Of a DNA stretch of 64,000 nt, positions 1 to 8,963 are shown in pieces. Origin of the DNA: Streptomyces sp. NBC_01232 (GTDB taxonomy: Bacteria; Actinomycetota; Actinomycetes; Streptomycetales; Streptomycetaceae); contig NZ_CP108518.1 in NCBI RefSeq assembly GCF_035989885.1, positions 310,001 to 374,000 on the forward strand, in the 5' to 3' direction. The position numbers and the translations under genes are program-made. A model generated the notes under the pieces. That model saw only the letters and a list, made by a program, of their open reading frames with translations, searched no databases and had not been told where the DNA came from. Position 1 is the first letter of the stretch. The number at the start of each line of letters is the position of its first letter.

Positions 1-48
1 CGAACCTCAGCGACGAATGTGATCAAGGAACTCGACTTCGTGCACTAG
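1..48 (+). CDS. possible C-terminal tail of a gene cut by the window edge
   Basis: Frame 1 of the plus strand is open from the first base and stops at TAG (46-48), giving a 15-residue tail that ends in KELDFVH. No start, domain or ribosome binding site can be seen, so this is either the 3' end of a gene lying to the left or chance. Confidence 0.25.
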   Translation, partial: RTSATNVIKELDFVH

Positions 49-120
49 CCGGCGCCCGAACCCGTCCTCGAACGGCGGGCAGCGTTACCCGAGCGTCTCT
101 CTTCTTCCCCCCGTCATGGG

Positions 121-489
121 TCACGCCATGTTGGACCATGGACTGTTCGTTGGCGTGGTACTCCTCGGAGGGCAGCTGTTGAAGTGGTACTTCTCGGAGG
201 GCAACGAGTCCCATTCGGTATGCGCGCCATCGCGCGGCACCATAAAGAGCGGACGCGATCGGATGACCTCCCCGACCCGTTGCGCGCGCATGACGATCCC
301 GGGATCATCCGGTGCTGCGTAGCCCTCGGGCATGATGCGAAACTTCACGTCCATCGCCTCGGCATAGGCGATTGCGTCGCTCTCCAGCTCCGCCATGTCC
401 CTCCCGACCAGCGGGAGACCGTCGTATGCAACCTGGGGACCCTGCACAGCGTCGGCAGCGATGCAAAACAGCCCCACAGCCTGGCTCAC
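121..489 (-). CDS. unrecognised 122-aa soluble protein with altered C-terminus
   Basis: I do not recognise the family. The first ~100 residues look like a real globular protein (MSQAVGLFCIAADAVQG near the start, FRIMPEGYAAPDDPGI in the middle). The end is low quality: an imperfect 29-bp duplication at plus-strand 155-212 repeats the codons for LPSE-YH and shifts the frame, so the last ~25 residues (SCPPRSTTPTNSPW) are probably not ancestral. The other frame after the repeat reads on as LPSEEYHANEQSMVQHG, which is likely the original tail. The neighbours are gene remnants, which also suggests decay. Confidence 0.55.
   Translation of the reverse strand: MSQAVGLFCIAADAVQGPQVAYDGLPLVGRDMAELESDAIAYAEAMDVKFRIMPEGYAAPDDPGIVMRAQRVGEVIRSRPLFMVPRDGAHTEWDSLPSEKYHFNSCPPRSTTPTNSPWSNMA
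155..212. repeat. imperfect 29-bp tandem duplication
   Basis: GTGGTACTCCTCGGAGGGCA at 155 recurs as GTGGTACTTCTCGGAGGGCA at 184, a period of 29 bp. Because 29 is not a multiple of three, the duplication moves the minus-strand gene into another frame near its end. Confidence 0.7.
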
Positions 490-848
490 ATAGGCCGTGG
501 CGGCAGGCGGAGAAGCAGCGGCCTCGCGACGGTGGACTTCGGCCCTCCAAGTCGGCGAGAAGATCGCGTGGTCCCGTCATACGCCACCCCCACCCGCAAA
601 GCCGCCGGACCCGGCACGGCTTCCGCGGCCTGCGCCAGCATCGGCTCCACCGGCGGCCTGAGCATCACAGGGACCTCCCTCACGGCTTGTCGGCCCCTCT
701 TCCAGGGTCGGCCAGACCAGCCGGAGGCGGCCCTGCAGGACGGCCATCGCATCATCCATCCGAGGGGCGCAGCGGGCCCGTCACAGGCGCCCTGCGGGGC
801 TTATGCGGCACGGTAACGGCATGCGTCACCGTCCACCCCGTCCCTGCC
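490..848. other. intergenic stretch holding only a ligase gene remnant
   Basis: Apart from the DNA ligase N-terminal fragment on the minus strand I see no convincing gene. Open frames here lack family resemblance and have poor codon character. Confidence 0.6.
576..665 (-). pseudogene. N-terminal fragment of an ATP-dependent DNA ligase gene
   Basis: An ATG at 665 follows a good ribosome binding site (GAGGGAGG, 8 nt upstream) and opens with MLRPPVEPMLAQAAEAVPG followed by RVGVAYDG. That is the usual opening of actinobacterial LigC/LigD-type ATP-dependent ligases, in which the next residues should carry the catalytic lysine motif (K-x-D-G). Here similarity stops at the point where that lysine would come and the frame ends about 90 bases later in unrelated sequence. 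I read this as a gene truncated by deletion with only its start preserved. The family is from recollection of the N-terminal motif; the truncation is seen directly. Confidence 0.55.
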
Positions 849-3350
849 TCAGCAATTGCGGTCAAGTACGACCACGTCGTCGCCCATGCCGATGACGAGA
901 CCTTGGCCGACGGCGGTCATGCACTGGGCCCGCGTCGGCAGCGCGACCTTCTCCCGGAGCCGGGCCGGCGCGAGATCCCAGACGTGGACCGTACCGCTGC
1001 CGTCCAAGGTGATGGCCTCCGTACGGTCGTCCCGCGTAGTGCAGGCCACCGCGAGAACTCCTGACGGGTGTCCCGCAAGGGTGGACCGCAGAGTGCCGTC
1101 CGTCAGATCCCACACTTGTACTGCGCTGTCGTTCCCGCCCACGGTCAGCGCGTGGGGACGGCCCTCCAGGACGGTGTCGGCGAGTGCCCGTATCCAGTGG
1201 TGCCCTGTGTGGACGGTGGTGGTGACGCGTCGGCCCTTCTCCGTGAGCCTCCACAGCCGCAGTGCGGCGTCATCGCTGCCCGTGAGAAGGTGGGGGCGGC
1301 CGTCGATGGTGATGGGCTCCATGGCCCGCACCGCCGACCGGGTGCGGTCGCTGTGGAGCGGGTGCTCCACGTCCTCGTCCAGATCCCACACGCGTATGGT
1401 GCGGTCCTGGTCGGAGGTGACCACGTAGGGACGGCCGTTGACGTCCGCCCACGCCACGGTCTCCACCCGGCGGTCGGGTCCGGGAAGGTCCCGAAGCCCG
1501 GTACCTGCGGCAAGGTCCCAGACCCGGGTGACGCCGCAGCAGCCTCCGACCGCAGCGTAGGGGCTGTCGTGGACCGTTGTGCAGGCCAGCGCCTCCACAC
1601 GGTGCCCGTGGGGCAGGGTGCCTCGTTCCGTCCCATCGGCCAGGTCCCAGACCCGTATTGTGGTGTCGCCTCCGGTAACGACGTGCGGACGGCCGTCGAT
1701 CTCCACGGCGTCCACGGCCTGCACGGTCCCGGTGTGGCCCTTGTGTCCCGCGGGCAGGGCGGCGTCACCCAGGTCCCATACGCGCGGGGGCGCGGAATGG
1801 CCGCCGCTCACAGCGTACGGGCGCCCGTCGATCTCCGTGCTGGCCAGCGCGTCCACATAGCCGTGGTGTCCGGTCAGGACGGCGCGCTCCGTGTCCTCGG
1901 TCAGATCCCACACGTGCACCGTGCAGTCACCACCGGCGGTCAACACGTGGGGGCGTCCACCAAGTTCGAAGCAGCTCACGGCAGCTATCCACGAGGTGTG
2001 CCCGCCCAGCACCGCGCGCTGCGAGCCGTCGGTCAGGCACCAGACCCGTGCCGCGTGCTCCCCGCCGCCCCCGGTGATGGCGTGGGGGATGCCGTCGATC
2101 ACCGTGCAGGCCACCGAGTAGACGGCCGACGTGTGACCGGTGAGCACGGCCCGCTCGACGCCGTCCTCCAGGTCCCACAGCCTCACCGTGTTGTCATAGC
2201 CCCCGGTCACAGCCACGGGCCGGCCGGCAACCTCGGAGAACGCCACCGCTCGTACTTCCTCGGTGTGGCCGGGCATCCGCGCACGTTCCGACCCGTCGAC
2301 CAGGTCCCACAGCCGGACCAGGCAGTCCTCTCCCGCAGTGACGGCGTGCGGCCGGCCGTCGATCACCGTGCAGCCCACCGCGTATATCCAGCCCTTGTGA
2401 CCTCCGAGGGCGAACCGCTCGGCCCCGGTATCCAGATCCCACACCCGCAGGCTGCCGGAGCAGGTTCCTGTGACGACATGGGGACGCCCGTCGATCTCGA
2501 CGCAGTCCAGTGCGTAGACCCCGTCGTCCTCGGTGATGACAAGGTGTTCGGTTCCGTCGACCAGGTCCCACACGCGGACGTTCCCGTCGTAGCAGCCGGT
2601 CACCGCGTGGGGACGCCCGTCGATGATGGTGCACGCGGCGGCGTCCACGCCCAATCCCGTCTTGGTGAAGCGCAGCGCTGGATGAACCATCGTGCCGGTC
2701 GCCCACCGCGGCCGCCACGGGCGGCCGCGAGAAAGCTCCAGGGCGAGGCCGGTCTCACCGTGGCGAGCGGCGTCAACGGCGAGGATGTCCCGCCTTTCGG
2801 GCAGGCTCACGGTGGCATGGACGTGGACGGATGCTCGGTAAATACTCCGCCGCACCGTCCCCTGGGACGAGCCCGGGATGTTGAGCGCGCGGAGCAGCCC
2901 CCGCGGGTCCGCGTGCACCAGGTACTCGGCGTCCTCGAGTATCTCGTCCAGGGCACCGGCCGCGGCGGCGTGGGCGGCGAGATGGTCGACGATGTACGGT
3001 GCGGCAGCCAGCCAGTCGCGGTGCCCGCTGTCCCCGTCAAGGGGCACCTCGGCCAGCAACGCGCTCGTGACCGCCCGTTGCGTCTGCTGCTCGCCCGACC
3101 GGGCTTCCCGGGCACGCAACCGGTAGGCCGCACCCTCCGGTGTCTGAGTCTCGACCAGGAGTTCGCCCGCCCGGTCCCGGAACACGCTCACGTCCTGAGC
3201 CGTCCACGGGTGACCCGACAGGGCACGTGCCAGGACCACCCACAGGGCAAGTGGCAGACCCCTGCCTTCGGCGAACGCCAACGGCAGCAACAGCGCGGCT
3301 TCGTCGTCGGAATCCTGCGTCTGCCCGACGGCCCTTGTAGCGTTCGCCAT
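849..3350 (-). CDS. WD40 beta-propeller protein, probably the C-terminal part of a STAND NTPase
   Basis: The 833-aa protein contains about 13 WD40 blades, each marked by a VWDL-type end and a recurring D-G-R-P-H-x-V-T-G turn, enough for two propellers. The first ~250 residues (LLLPLAFAEGRGLPLALW, GAAYRLRAREA) resemble the winged-helix segment that follows the NTPase core in STAND/NACHT-WD40 conflict proteins. No Walker A or B motif is present. An in-frame TGA lies 9 codons upstream of the ATG, and AAGGAG stands 9 nt before it, so translation could really begin here. It is either a stand-alone propeller or a decapitated STAND receptor; the latter fits the surrounding wreckage. Predicted cytoplasmic. 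Confidence 0.75.
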   Translation of the reverse strand: MANATRAVGQTQDSDDEAALLLPLAFAEGRGLPLALWVVLARALSGHPWTAQDVSVFRDRAGELLVETQTPEGAAYRLRAREARSGEQQTQRAVTSALLAEVPLDGDSGHRDWLAAAPYIVDHLAAHAAAAGALDEILEDAEYLVHADPRGLLRALNIPGSSQGTVRRSIYRASVHVHATVSLPERRDILAVDAARHGETGLALELSRGRPWRPRWATGTMVHPALRFTKTGLGVDAAACTIIDGRPHAVTGCYDGNVRVWDLVDGTEHLVITEDDGVYALDCVEIDGRPHVVTGTCSGSLRVWDLDTGAERFALGGHKGWIYAVGCTVIDGRPHAVTAGEDCLVRLWDLVDGSERARMPGHTEEVRAVAFSEVAGRPVAVTGGYDNTVRLWDLEDGVERAVLTGHTSAVYSVACTVIDGIPHAITGGGGEHAARVWCLTDGSQRAVLGGHTSWIAAVSCFELGGRPHVLTAGGDCTVHVWDLTEDTERAVLTGHHGYVDALASTEIDGRPYAVSGGHSAPPRVWDLGDAALPAGHKGHTGTVQAVDAVEIDGRPHVVTGGDTTIRVWDLADGTERGTLPHGHRVEALACTTVHDSPYAAVGGCCGVTRVWDLAAGTGLRDLPGPDRRVETVAWADVNGRPYVVTSDQDRTIRVWDLDEDVEHPLHSDRTRSAVRAMEPITIDGRPHLLTGSDDAALRLWRLTEKGRRVTTTVHTGHHWIRALADTVLEGRPHALTVGGNDSAVQVWDLTDGTLRSTLAGHPSGVLAVACTTRDDRTEAITLDGSGTVHVWDLAPARLREKVALPTRAQCMTAVGQGLVIGMGDDVVVLDRNC

Positions 3351-3457
3351 CGCCCCACGCTCCTTGCAGCCCGTTCACGACCCCGTCCCTCCCTATTGCG
3401 GGTGGACGGGTCACTAACCTGGCCACGGATGCTACAGACAGCAACTGACATTGATAC

Positions 3458-3830
3458 GGCCGCCCCATCGCCGTCACCTGCAGCGCCGACAGCACGGTGC
3501 GGGTCGGGGACCTCACCACCTGCCGGGCCGTCGGCAAACCTCTCACCGGCCACACTGGCATCGTGTACGCGGTGGCGTGCACCTCACTGGACGGACGACC
3601 CGTCGCCGTCACCGGCAGCGCAGACAACACGGTGCGGGTCTGGGACCTCACCACCTGCCGGGCCGTCGCAAAAATCCTCACCGACGACCCACAGAGCATC
3701 GCGCTCACCACCACCGGAGATCTCGCCATCGGCTTCCACCACGATCTCGCCGTCTACCACCGCCAACCACGCAACGCCACAACACGCGACCGACCAGCCA
3801 CCACAAGCCCGACGACGGACCCTCTCATCA
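3458..3830 (+). pseudogene. remnant of a second WD40 protein, last blades only
   Basis: Frame 2 encodes two further WD40 blades (NTVRVWDLTTCRAV, DGRPVAVTGSAD) and a C-terminal tail, but an in-frame TGA at 3452 sits immediately upstream and no start codon or ribosome binding site exists. Its blades match each other better than those of the divergent WD40 gene at 849-3350, so it is the tail of a different WD40 gene. Its end runs directly into a transposase fragment. Confidence 0.65.
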
Positions 3831-3837
3831 CACCGGC

Positions 3838-4502
3838 ACGGAAGCACCCGGGCGATCGGCGAGGTGCGGCCCCTGCTCGCAGCCCGCGGCTGCACCATCG
3901 CGGCCGGCATCCGGCTCCGCACCCTCGCCGAGGTCATCGACCACCTCGGCGCCAGCGGACAGACCGGGATCATCGACGGCACCGAGATCCGGGTCCGCAC
4001 GCCCGCTGCCGGCCGCAAGGACCGGGAGAAGTTCATCTCCGGCAAGAACAAGCAGAACGCGGTCAAGGCCACGGTCCTCACCGACGCCAGCGGCAGACTC
4101 CTGTTCTGCAGTCCAGCCCAGCCGGCCAGCTGTGCCGACATCACCCACGCCCGGCAGTTAGGCCTGGTCAAGCACCTGACTGGCGGCCCGGCCGTGGAGA
4201 TCCTTGCCGACGCCGGCTACCAGGGCCTGGGCGCCCAGACCGGCGCCCGCGTCGTGACACCACCACACCGCAAGTTCAAGAAGAACCCGCCGGAGTGGTA
4301 CGAGGAGATCTACGAGCGCCAGCGCAAGGCGCACTCCTCACGCCGTATCCGAGTCGAGCACGGCATCGCACACCTCAAGAACTGGCGGGCACTTGCTCGC
4401 CACCACGGCCGCCGTGACCACATGAGCGACACGATCCAAGCCATCGCCGGACTGCGCTCACACCAGCAGACCGCCACTCGCAGGCTCAACGAGCCACAGT
4501 GA
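3838..4502 (+). pseudogene. 5'-truncated IS5-family (DDE superfamily) transposase
   Basis: Frame 3 encodes the catalytic half of an IS5-type transposase of the DDE_Tnp_4 kind. The three acidic residues can be placed in GIIDGTEIRV (Asp), EILADAGYQG (Asp) and IRVEHGIAHLKNWR (Glu). The usual N-terminal helix-turn-helix and the region before the first Asp are missing; the frame instead begins inside WD40 remnant sequence. It cannot be an active element, although the C-terminal part is clean. No convincing terminal inverted repeat was identified downstream of the stop. Confidence 0.8.
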
Positions 4503-4557
4503 CCACCGGGCCGACCTGCACTCTTCGACGCGTCACCGCCAACCATGCACGAGCTCG

Positions 4558-4740
4558 TTAGGGACCTGGGTCAGAGATTCGTTGGCATGCGGCGGCGACT
4601 CTGTCGAGGATCTCGTCGGCGGCCTTCGTCCGGGCGAAGGGCCGTGGGCGCTCGTTCCAGTCGGCACGCCAGGCCCGGATGTCGCCCGCGGCCGGAACGA
4701 GGGGCCGGTCGCCGCTCCCGGTGACGTTGACGGTGAGGGG
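4558..4740 (-). pseudogene. C-terminal remnant of an IS630-family transposase
   Basis: The minus strand encodes DIRAWRADWNERPRPFARTK followed by ADEILDRVAAACQRISD. This is the typical last ~40 residues of IS630-family transposases (the W-N-x-x-P-x-P-F-x-x-x-K-x-A-D-E-I-L signature). Upstream the similarity fades (NPLTVNVTGSGDRP) and the catalytic domain is absent. It belongs to a different family from the adjacent plus-strand fragment, so at least two insertion events happened here. Confidence 0.7.
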
Positions 4741-4965
4741 GTTGAGCGCCTTGTGTCCTGCGGCCGACGCCCGTGGGCCGCTGCTGCCGGCTCTCGGCAT
4801 CGTGCACGTGACGTGGCACCAGCGCTGCGTGCCGGGTAAAGGTCGCACGTTCTTGCATGATCCTCCCGGCGGCGTCCGCCTCCCGCCGGATTCGTGCTCC
4901 GATGGGGACGTGCCCCGGGTCCCCGGGGCAACACCCCTGCACAGACACGAAGAAGGACGAAGAAG

Positions 4966-5511
4966 TTGAGTGATCAGGTGCTACGGCGTCCGCTGCCGCA
5001 CGACTTCCACCCGCCGGTGCCCGAGCTGTCGGTGAGCAGCACGGACCTGACCGCCGATGGGCCCCTCCCGGATGCCCATGTGTACGCGAAGGGCAACTCC
5101 TCGCCGCAGATCGGCTGGTCGGCCGGGCCGGATGGTACCGGCAGCTACGCGATCACGTGCTATGACCCGGACGCACCGACCGGCAGCGGGTTCTGGCACT
5201 GGACGGTCTTCGACATCCCGGCGGATGTCGCCGAGCTGCCGGCGGGGGCCGGAACCGGAGGCTTCGAAGGATTGCCCGCCGGTGCCGTGCAGGTGCGTAA
5301 CGACTACGGCAGCAGGGACTTCGGCGGGGCAGCACCTCCGGAAGGGGACGGCCCGCACCGGTACGTGTTCACGGTGTACGCCGTCGACCAGGAGAATCTG
5401 GGCCCGGATGCGGACGCGACGCCGGCCCTGGTGGGATTCCACCTGAGGTTCCACGCCATCGCCCGCGGCCGGCTGATAGCCCACTACGAGGAGCAGGGGA
5501 CCGGGGCGTAG
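4966..5511 (+). CDS. YbhB/YbcL-type phosphatidylethanolamine-binding protein (PEBP)
   Basis: The 181-aa protein has the PEBP ligand-pocket motifs: DPDAPTGSGFWHW in the first half and NDYGSRDFGGAAPP with GDGPHRYVF in the second. Bacterial members (YbhB, YbcL, Raf-kinase-inhibitor-like) are cytoplasmic or periplasmic with no agreed substrate; no signal peptide is visible here. I chose TTG 4966 because AAGGA lies 8 nt upstream and because the longer frame adds an Arg/Pro-rich non-conserved stretch. An AraC-type regulator gene follows on the same strand after 127 nt and may control it. Confidence 0.85.
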   Translation: MSDQVLRRPLPHDFHPPVPELSVSSTDLTADGPLPDAHVYAKGNSSPQIGWSAGPDGTGSYAITCYDPDAPTGSGFWHWTVFDIPADVAELPAGAGTGGFEGLPAGAVQVRNDYGSRDFGGAAPPEGDGPHRYVFTVYAVDQENLGPDADATPALVGFHLRFHAIARGRLIAHYEEQGTGA

Positions 5512-5638
5512 CCGCCCGGCGGACCGCCCCGCCACTCCCCCCGATCCGGCGCGCGGGAACTCGCCCGATCTCCGCACGTCCTTGCACGATCCTGCTCCAG
5601 GCGGGGGATCGTGCCGGCCGGCGTGGTGAGATGGGGGC

Positions 5639-6532
5639 ATGTCCCTCGACGAGCTCCGCGACCTGCTGGGCCGCCATGCGCGGCCCGATCTGAGCACGGC
5701 CATCGACGGCGTCCGGATCTGCCGAGCCGAACCGGGCGCCGAGCCGGAGTACGCGATGTCCGGCGTAGTGCTCGCGGTCATCGCCCAGGGGGCCAAGCGG
5801 CTCGCGCTCGGAGACAGGGTGTACGAGTACGGCGTCGGCCAGTACCTGGTCGCCTCGGCCGACCTGCCGGTGGTCGGACGCATCGCCCAAGGACCCGAAC
5901 TCGGTTTCGGCATGACGCTGGAGCCGGCCGTCATCGCGGAGCTGATGTTGCAGGCGGGGCCGGGCGACCTGCCGCCTTCGACCCGGTCGGTCCGGCCCGG
6001 GATCACGATCAGCGATGCACCGGCAGAGTTGATCGACGCGATCGTGCGGCTGCTGCGCCTGCTGGATCGGCCGCGCGACCGCCGGGTGCTGGTCCCCTTG
6101 GCCAAGCGCGAGATCCTGTGGCTGCTGATGACGGGAGAGCAGGGCGAAGCCGTTCGGCAGCTCGGTCTGGCGGACAGTGGCCTGACCCACATCACCCGAG
6201 CCGTGGGCTGGATCCGCGGCAACTACGCCGAGGCCTTCCGCGTCGAAGACCTGGCCCGGTCCTTCGGGATGAGCGTCTCCGCGTTCCACCGGAACTTCCA
6301 GTCGGTCACGGCGATGAGCCCGATCCAGTTCCAGAAGCAGATCCGCCTGCAGGCGGCACGGCTGCTGCTGGCCCGTCGCCCGAACGACGTGACCGGAGTC
6401 GCCTCCAGGGTGGGATACGACAGCCCCTCGCAGTTCAGCCGTGAGTACAAACGGCAGTTCGGCGCGCCGCCGCGCGCGGACGCGGCACGCATGCGGGCCC
6501 GTACCCAGCACGCTGCGGTTGTGACGGCCTGA
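5639..6532 (+). CDS. AraC-family transcriptional regulator
   Basis: The 297-aa protein has an N-terminal AraC_N-type sensing domain (residues ~20-175, including VLAVIAQGAKRLALGDRVYEY) and a C-terminal pair of helix-turn-helix motifs (residues ~200-290, FRVEDLARSFGMSVSAFHRNF and VASRVGYDSPSQFSREY). Family members activate nearby dehydrogenase or reductase genes; the only close candidate here is the PEBP gene just upstream. TGAGAT followed by six bases and ATG could be a leaderless start, though the -10 match is weak. The ligand is unknown. Confidence 0.9.
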   Translation: MSLDELRDLLGRHARPDLSTAIDGVRICRAEPGAEPEYAMSGVVLAVIAQGAKRLALGDRVYEYGVGQYLVASADLPVVGRIAQGPELGFGMTLEPAVIAELMLQAGPGDLPPSTRSVRPGITISDAPAELIDAIVRLLRLLDRPRDRRVLVPLAKREILWLLMTGEQGEAVRQLGLADSGLTHITRAVGWIRGNYAEAFRVEDLARSFGMSVSAFHRNFQSVTAMSPIQFQKQIRLQAARLLLARRPNDVTGVASRVGYDSPSQFSREYKRQFGAPPRADAARMRARTQHAAVVTA

Positions 6533-6547
6533 CCGCGGGGGCGCGGG

Positions 6548-6586
6548 TGACGCCTGCCGGTCACGAGACCGGCCGGTGAAGCGTCA
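6548..6586 (+). terminator. nested stem-loop after the AraC gene
   Basis: A perfect GCCGGTC/GACCGGC stem with a 4-nt loop (6556-6573) sits inside an outer TGACGC/GCGTCA pair. It begins 16 nt after the stop codon and has no U-tract, as is common in Streptomyces. Confidence 0.55.
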
Positions 6587-6740
6587 GGGCCTGCCCTTCC
6601 CGGTCACAGCACCAGTGACCTGAGTCAGAGAACCTCTGGCAGATCGCCGCGCGCCCGGTCTGGGCCGGCCTCCCGACCAGCGGGCCACGGCCGCTTGGAT
6701 CGAACGCCGTATCCAGCAGAGAACTTCCGGCACGGGTCAC

Positions 6741-6746
6741 TAGGGT
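6741..6746 (+). promoter_or_regulatory. -10 box TAGGGT of a leaderless transcript
   Basis: TAGGGT is followed by seven bases and then GTG 6754, so transcription should begin at the start codon. No ribosome binding site is present, which is why I place the start here. Confidence 0.5.
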
Positions 6747-6753
6747 GGAGCGC

Positions 6754-7395
6754 GTGATGACGACCTCATCGATCCTCGGACAGTTCGATCACTGCGCGGA
6801 CAAGGGAGAGTTCCCCGACCTGGACAACGGCTACTCCTACCCGGTCGATGCGCGGATCCACCTGTTCGCGGACACCACGCGCTGGGCCGTGGTCGCCGAA
6901 CTGCTGGGCTACAACCCCCGCGCCGGCAACCTCACCGACGTCATGTACCGCTTCGGCAACTGCCTGACGCGCGGCGAGCCGGGGTTCGGGGACTTCCTGG
7001 ACCGGGTCGACAACATGGATGAGATCGATCCCGACGGGGACGAAGCATTCGCCGGAGGGGTACCCGTGGTCGTACGGGGGACCGCGCTGGCGGTCGGCGC
7101 CGGGGCCGGAACCCCTCTGCAGGACGTGTTCCGAATGCTCGCACCGGAACACAGAGGGACTCTGCTGGCCGACGAGGCCGAACTACGGGCTGCCGGTGTC
7201 CCGGCCGACCTGCCCGTGCTGCTGCGGCTCGACGAATGGCGCCAGCCCGAGGACCTCTGGGACGTCGCGCCCGGCCGCCACGAAACCTTCCGGCTGATCG
7301 CCGACGTTCTCGACTCCGGTGATCCGAGCCGCTACCGGCCGTCGGCCCCGCCGAACACCCACTGGTCCCACTGGCCGGATGCGGGAACCCTGTAG
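6754..7395 (+). CDS. DUF7003-like protein of unknown function
   Basis: The 213-aa soluble protein starts with an ILGQFDHC motif and PDLDNGYSYPVDARIHLF, which I recognise as typical of the DUF7003 family, whose function is not known. The central part (AGGVPVVVRGTALAV) and the Trp-rich end (NTHWSHWPDAG) look intact. The start is ambiguous between GTG 6745, GTG 6754 and ATG 6757; GTG 6754 fits a leaderless transcript from TAGGGT at 6741. It stands alone between a plus-strand regulator gene and a convergent TPR gene. Confidence 0.8.
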   Translation: MMTTSSILGQFDHCADKGEFPDLDNGYSYPVDARIHLFADTTRWAVVAELLGYNPRAGNLTDVMYRFGNCLTRGEPGFGDFLDRVDNMDEIDPDGDEAFAGGVPVVVRGTALAVGAGAGTPLQDVFRMLAPEHRGTLLADEAELRAAGVPADLPVLLRLDEWRQPEDLWDVAPGRHETFRLIADVLDSGDPSRYRPSAPPNTHWSHWPDAGTL

Positions 7396-7452
7396 GGGCG
7401 GCCTCCCGCCCGGTAGGCGTGCCGCCGGGTGGGCGGGAATTCCTCCGGCGGG

Positions 7453-8808
7453 TCAGGGCCTGGGCTGCGCGTCGAAGGTGCCGGACCAGATGGGTACGAA
7501 GGGCTCCGCCTCGCGCTGCTGAAGAAGTGCCACGGCGTCCTCGACCCGGCCGAGTTCGATGAGGTGGCCCGCCAGGGCGGTGTGATGGTAGGGAGCGTGC
7601 TGTTCGAGGATGGCGACGGCCTCCGCGGTCCGGCCGGTCGCCGCGAGCAGGTCGGCGATGAGGCCCGCCGCGTACCCGGGGTCCTCCCCCGAGTACACGC
7701 CCGCCTGCTCGATCGCTTCGTCGAGCAGACCGCAGTCGGCCATGAGCCGAAGCCGCGCCCTGAAGACGTCCTCTTCCTCCTCGCCGCCGCGGCGCGCCCT
7801 GAGGGCGTCGAGGTGGGCCACGCCTTCGCGGGCGCGCCCGTGTTCGGCGTACTGGGTGCACAGCGCGTGGACGATCCGGTCCTCCGCGCCGCCGGGTGCG
7901 TCCGCGAGCGTGCGCAGCACCTCGATCGCTTCGTCGCCACGGCCGTGCCGGGCCAGGAGCAGGGCCAGTTCGACCGTATCGGGGTGCCCGCCGGCCGGTG
8001 GGCCGTCCGGCTGCCGGTACACGGCGAGCGCGCCTTCCAGGTCACCGCGCTCCTCCAGCAGCTCGGCGAGGCGCCGGGCGGCGTTCCCGTGGGCCTCGAT
8101 CGCCGCGTACGCGCGCAGTTCCCCGGTCCGGCCGTGCCTCGCCAGCAGGTCCGCCAGCCGGTCGCGTCCGCCGGAGGAGCTGACCTGCCGGGTGCGCAGC
8201 AGGGCGATCGCCTCGTCGAGGCGGCCTTGGCGTTCACGGATCACGGCGAGCAGCCCGATCGCCGTGTCGGGGTCGAGTCCGCGACAGCACCACGGCTCGT
8301 CGCACCGGTGCCGGGCCGGGATCCGGGCGGCCAGGAGCGCGGCGACATCCTCGTCCCGGCCCGTTCCCTCGGTGACCTCGACCAGTGCGGTGGCTAGGGC
8401 CGGGTCCTCGATTCCGGCGCTGAGCAGCCCGACCGCCTCGTCCCTGCGTCCGTGCCGGGCCAGGAGTCGCGCGAGGAACTCCAGCTTGAACCCTCCGACC
8501 CGTGCGTACGGCCGGGCCAGCGCGATCGCCTCCGCTGCCCGCCCCCAGCTCTCCAGCAGTTCCGCCTGGGCCTGCCCGGCCGGCCACCAGCCGGTGGCGA
8601 CGTACGGTGCGAGCACCTCCAGCGCCTGAGCTTGCCGTCCCCGGTCACCGAGGAGCCGCGCCCACTCCCGCGCGCAGAACCATTCGCCACGGCGGGCCTG
8701 GAACTCCACCTCCTGCTCGTGTCCGAGCTCGAGGAGCCGGGACACCAGGAGTGGAGGAATGCAGCCCGACAACGTCCGGGCCCGGCGGTCGAGATCTGCA
8801 GCGTCCAT
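7453..8808 (-). CDS. tetratricopeptide-repeat protein
   Basis: The 451-aa protein is built almost wholly of helical repeats of ~34 residues with the signature GRxDEAIxLL and LARHGR at intervals, so it forms a TPR-type superhelix, a scaffold for protein binding. A WCCRG cysteine cluster near residue 175 interrupts the array. No enzymatic or DNA-binding domain is attached and no signal peptide or membrane segment is seen. The chosen ATG lies eight bases after TAGGGT, consistent with a leaderless message; the upstream GTG would add 13 poorly conserved residues. The binding partner is unknown. Confidence 0.85.
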   Translation of the reverse strand: MDAADLDRRARTLSGCIPPLLVSRLLELGHEQEVEFQARRGEWFCAREWARLLGDRGRQAQALEVLAPYVATGWWPAGQAQAELLESWGRAAEAIALARPYARVGGFKLEFLARLLARHGRRDEAVGLLSAGIEDPALATALVEVTEGTGRDEDVAALLAARIPARHRCDEPWCCRGLDPDTAIGLLAVIRERQGRLDEAIALLRTRQVSSSGGRDRLADLLARHGRTGELRAYAAIEAHGNAARRLAELLEERGDLEGALAVYRQPDGPPAGGHPDTVELALLLARHGRGDEAIEVLRTLADAPGGAEDRIVHALCTQYAEHGRAREGVAHLDALRARRGGEEEEDVFRARLRLMADCGLLDEAIEQAGVYSGEDPGYAAGLIADLLAATGRTAEAVAILEQHAPYHHTALAGHLIELGRVEDAVALLQQREAEPFVPIWSGTFDAQPRP

Positions 8809-8816
8809 GGCAGTGC

Positions 8817-8822
8817 ACCCTA
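8817..8822 (-). promoter_or_regulatory. -10 box TAGGGT before the TPR gene
   Basis: Reading the minus strand, TAGGGT is followed by eight bases and the ATG at 8808. No ribosome binding site is visible, so a leaderless transcript is likely. Confidence 0.45.
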
Positions 8823-8963
8823 GCCAGCGCCTCCCGACGCGGCCCACGGCCCCCTGGGAGATCCCCCCTTCCGATCCTCGGGTGGCCCGGATCGCTCCCC
8901 CTCGGGGGCGGAACCGGCGTCACGTCATGGCTGCGACTCCGGCGAAGTCCGGCAGTACACCCC

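Noticed and set aside
1068..4502. Plus-strand frame of more than 1100 codons across the WD40 gene
   Set aside because: It is antisense to the WD40 repeats for most of its length and becomes real only in the last ~220 codons, the transposase fragment annotated separately.
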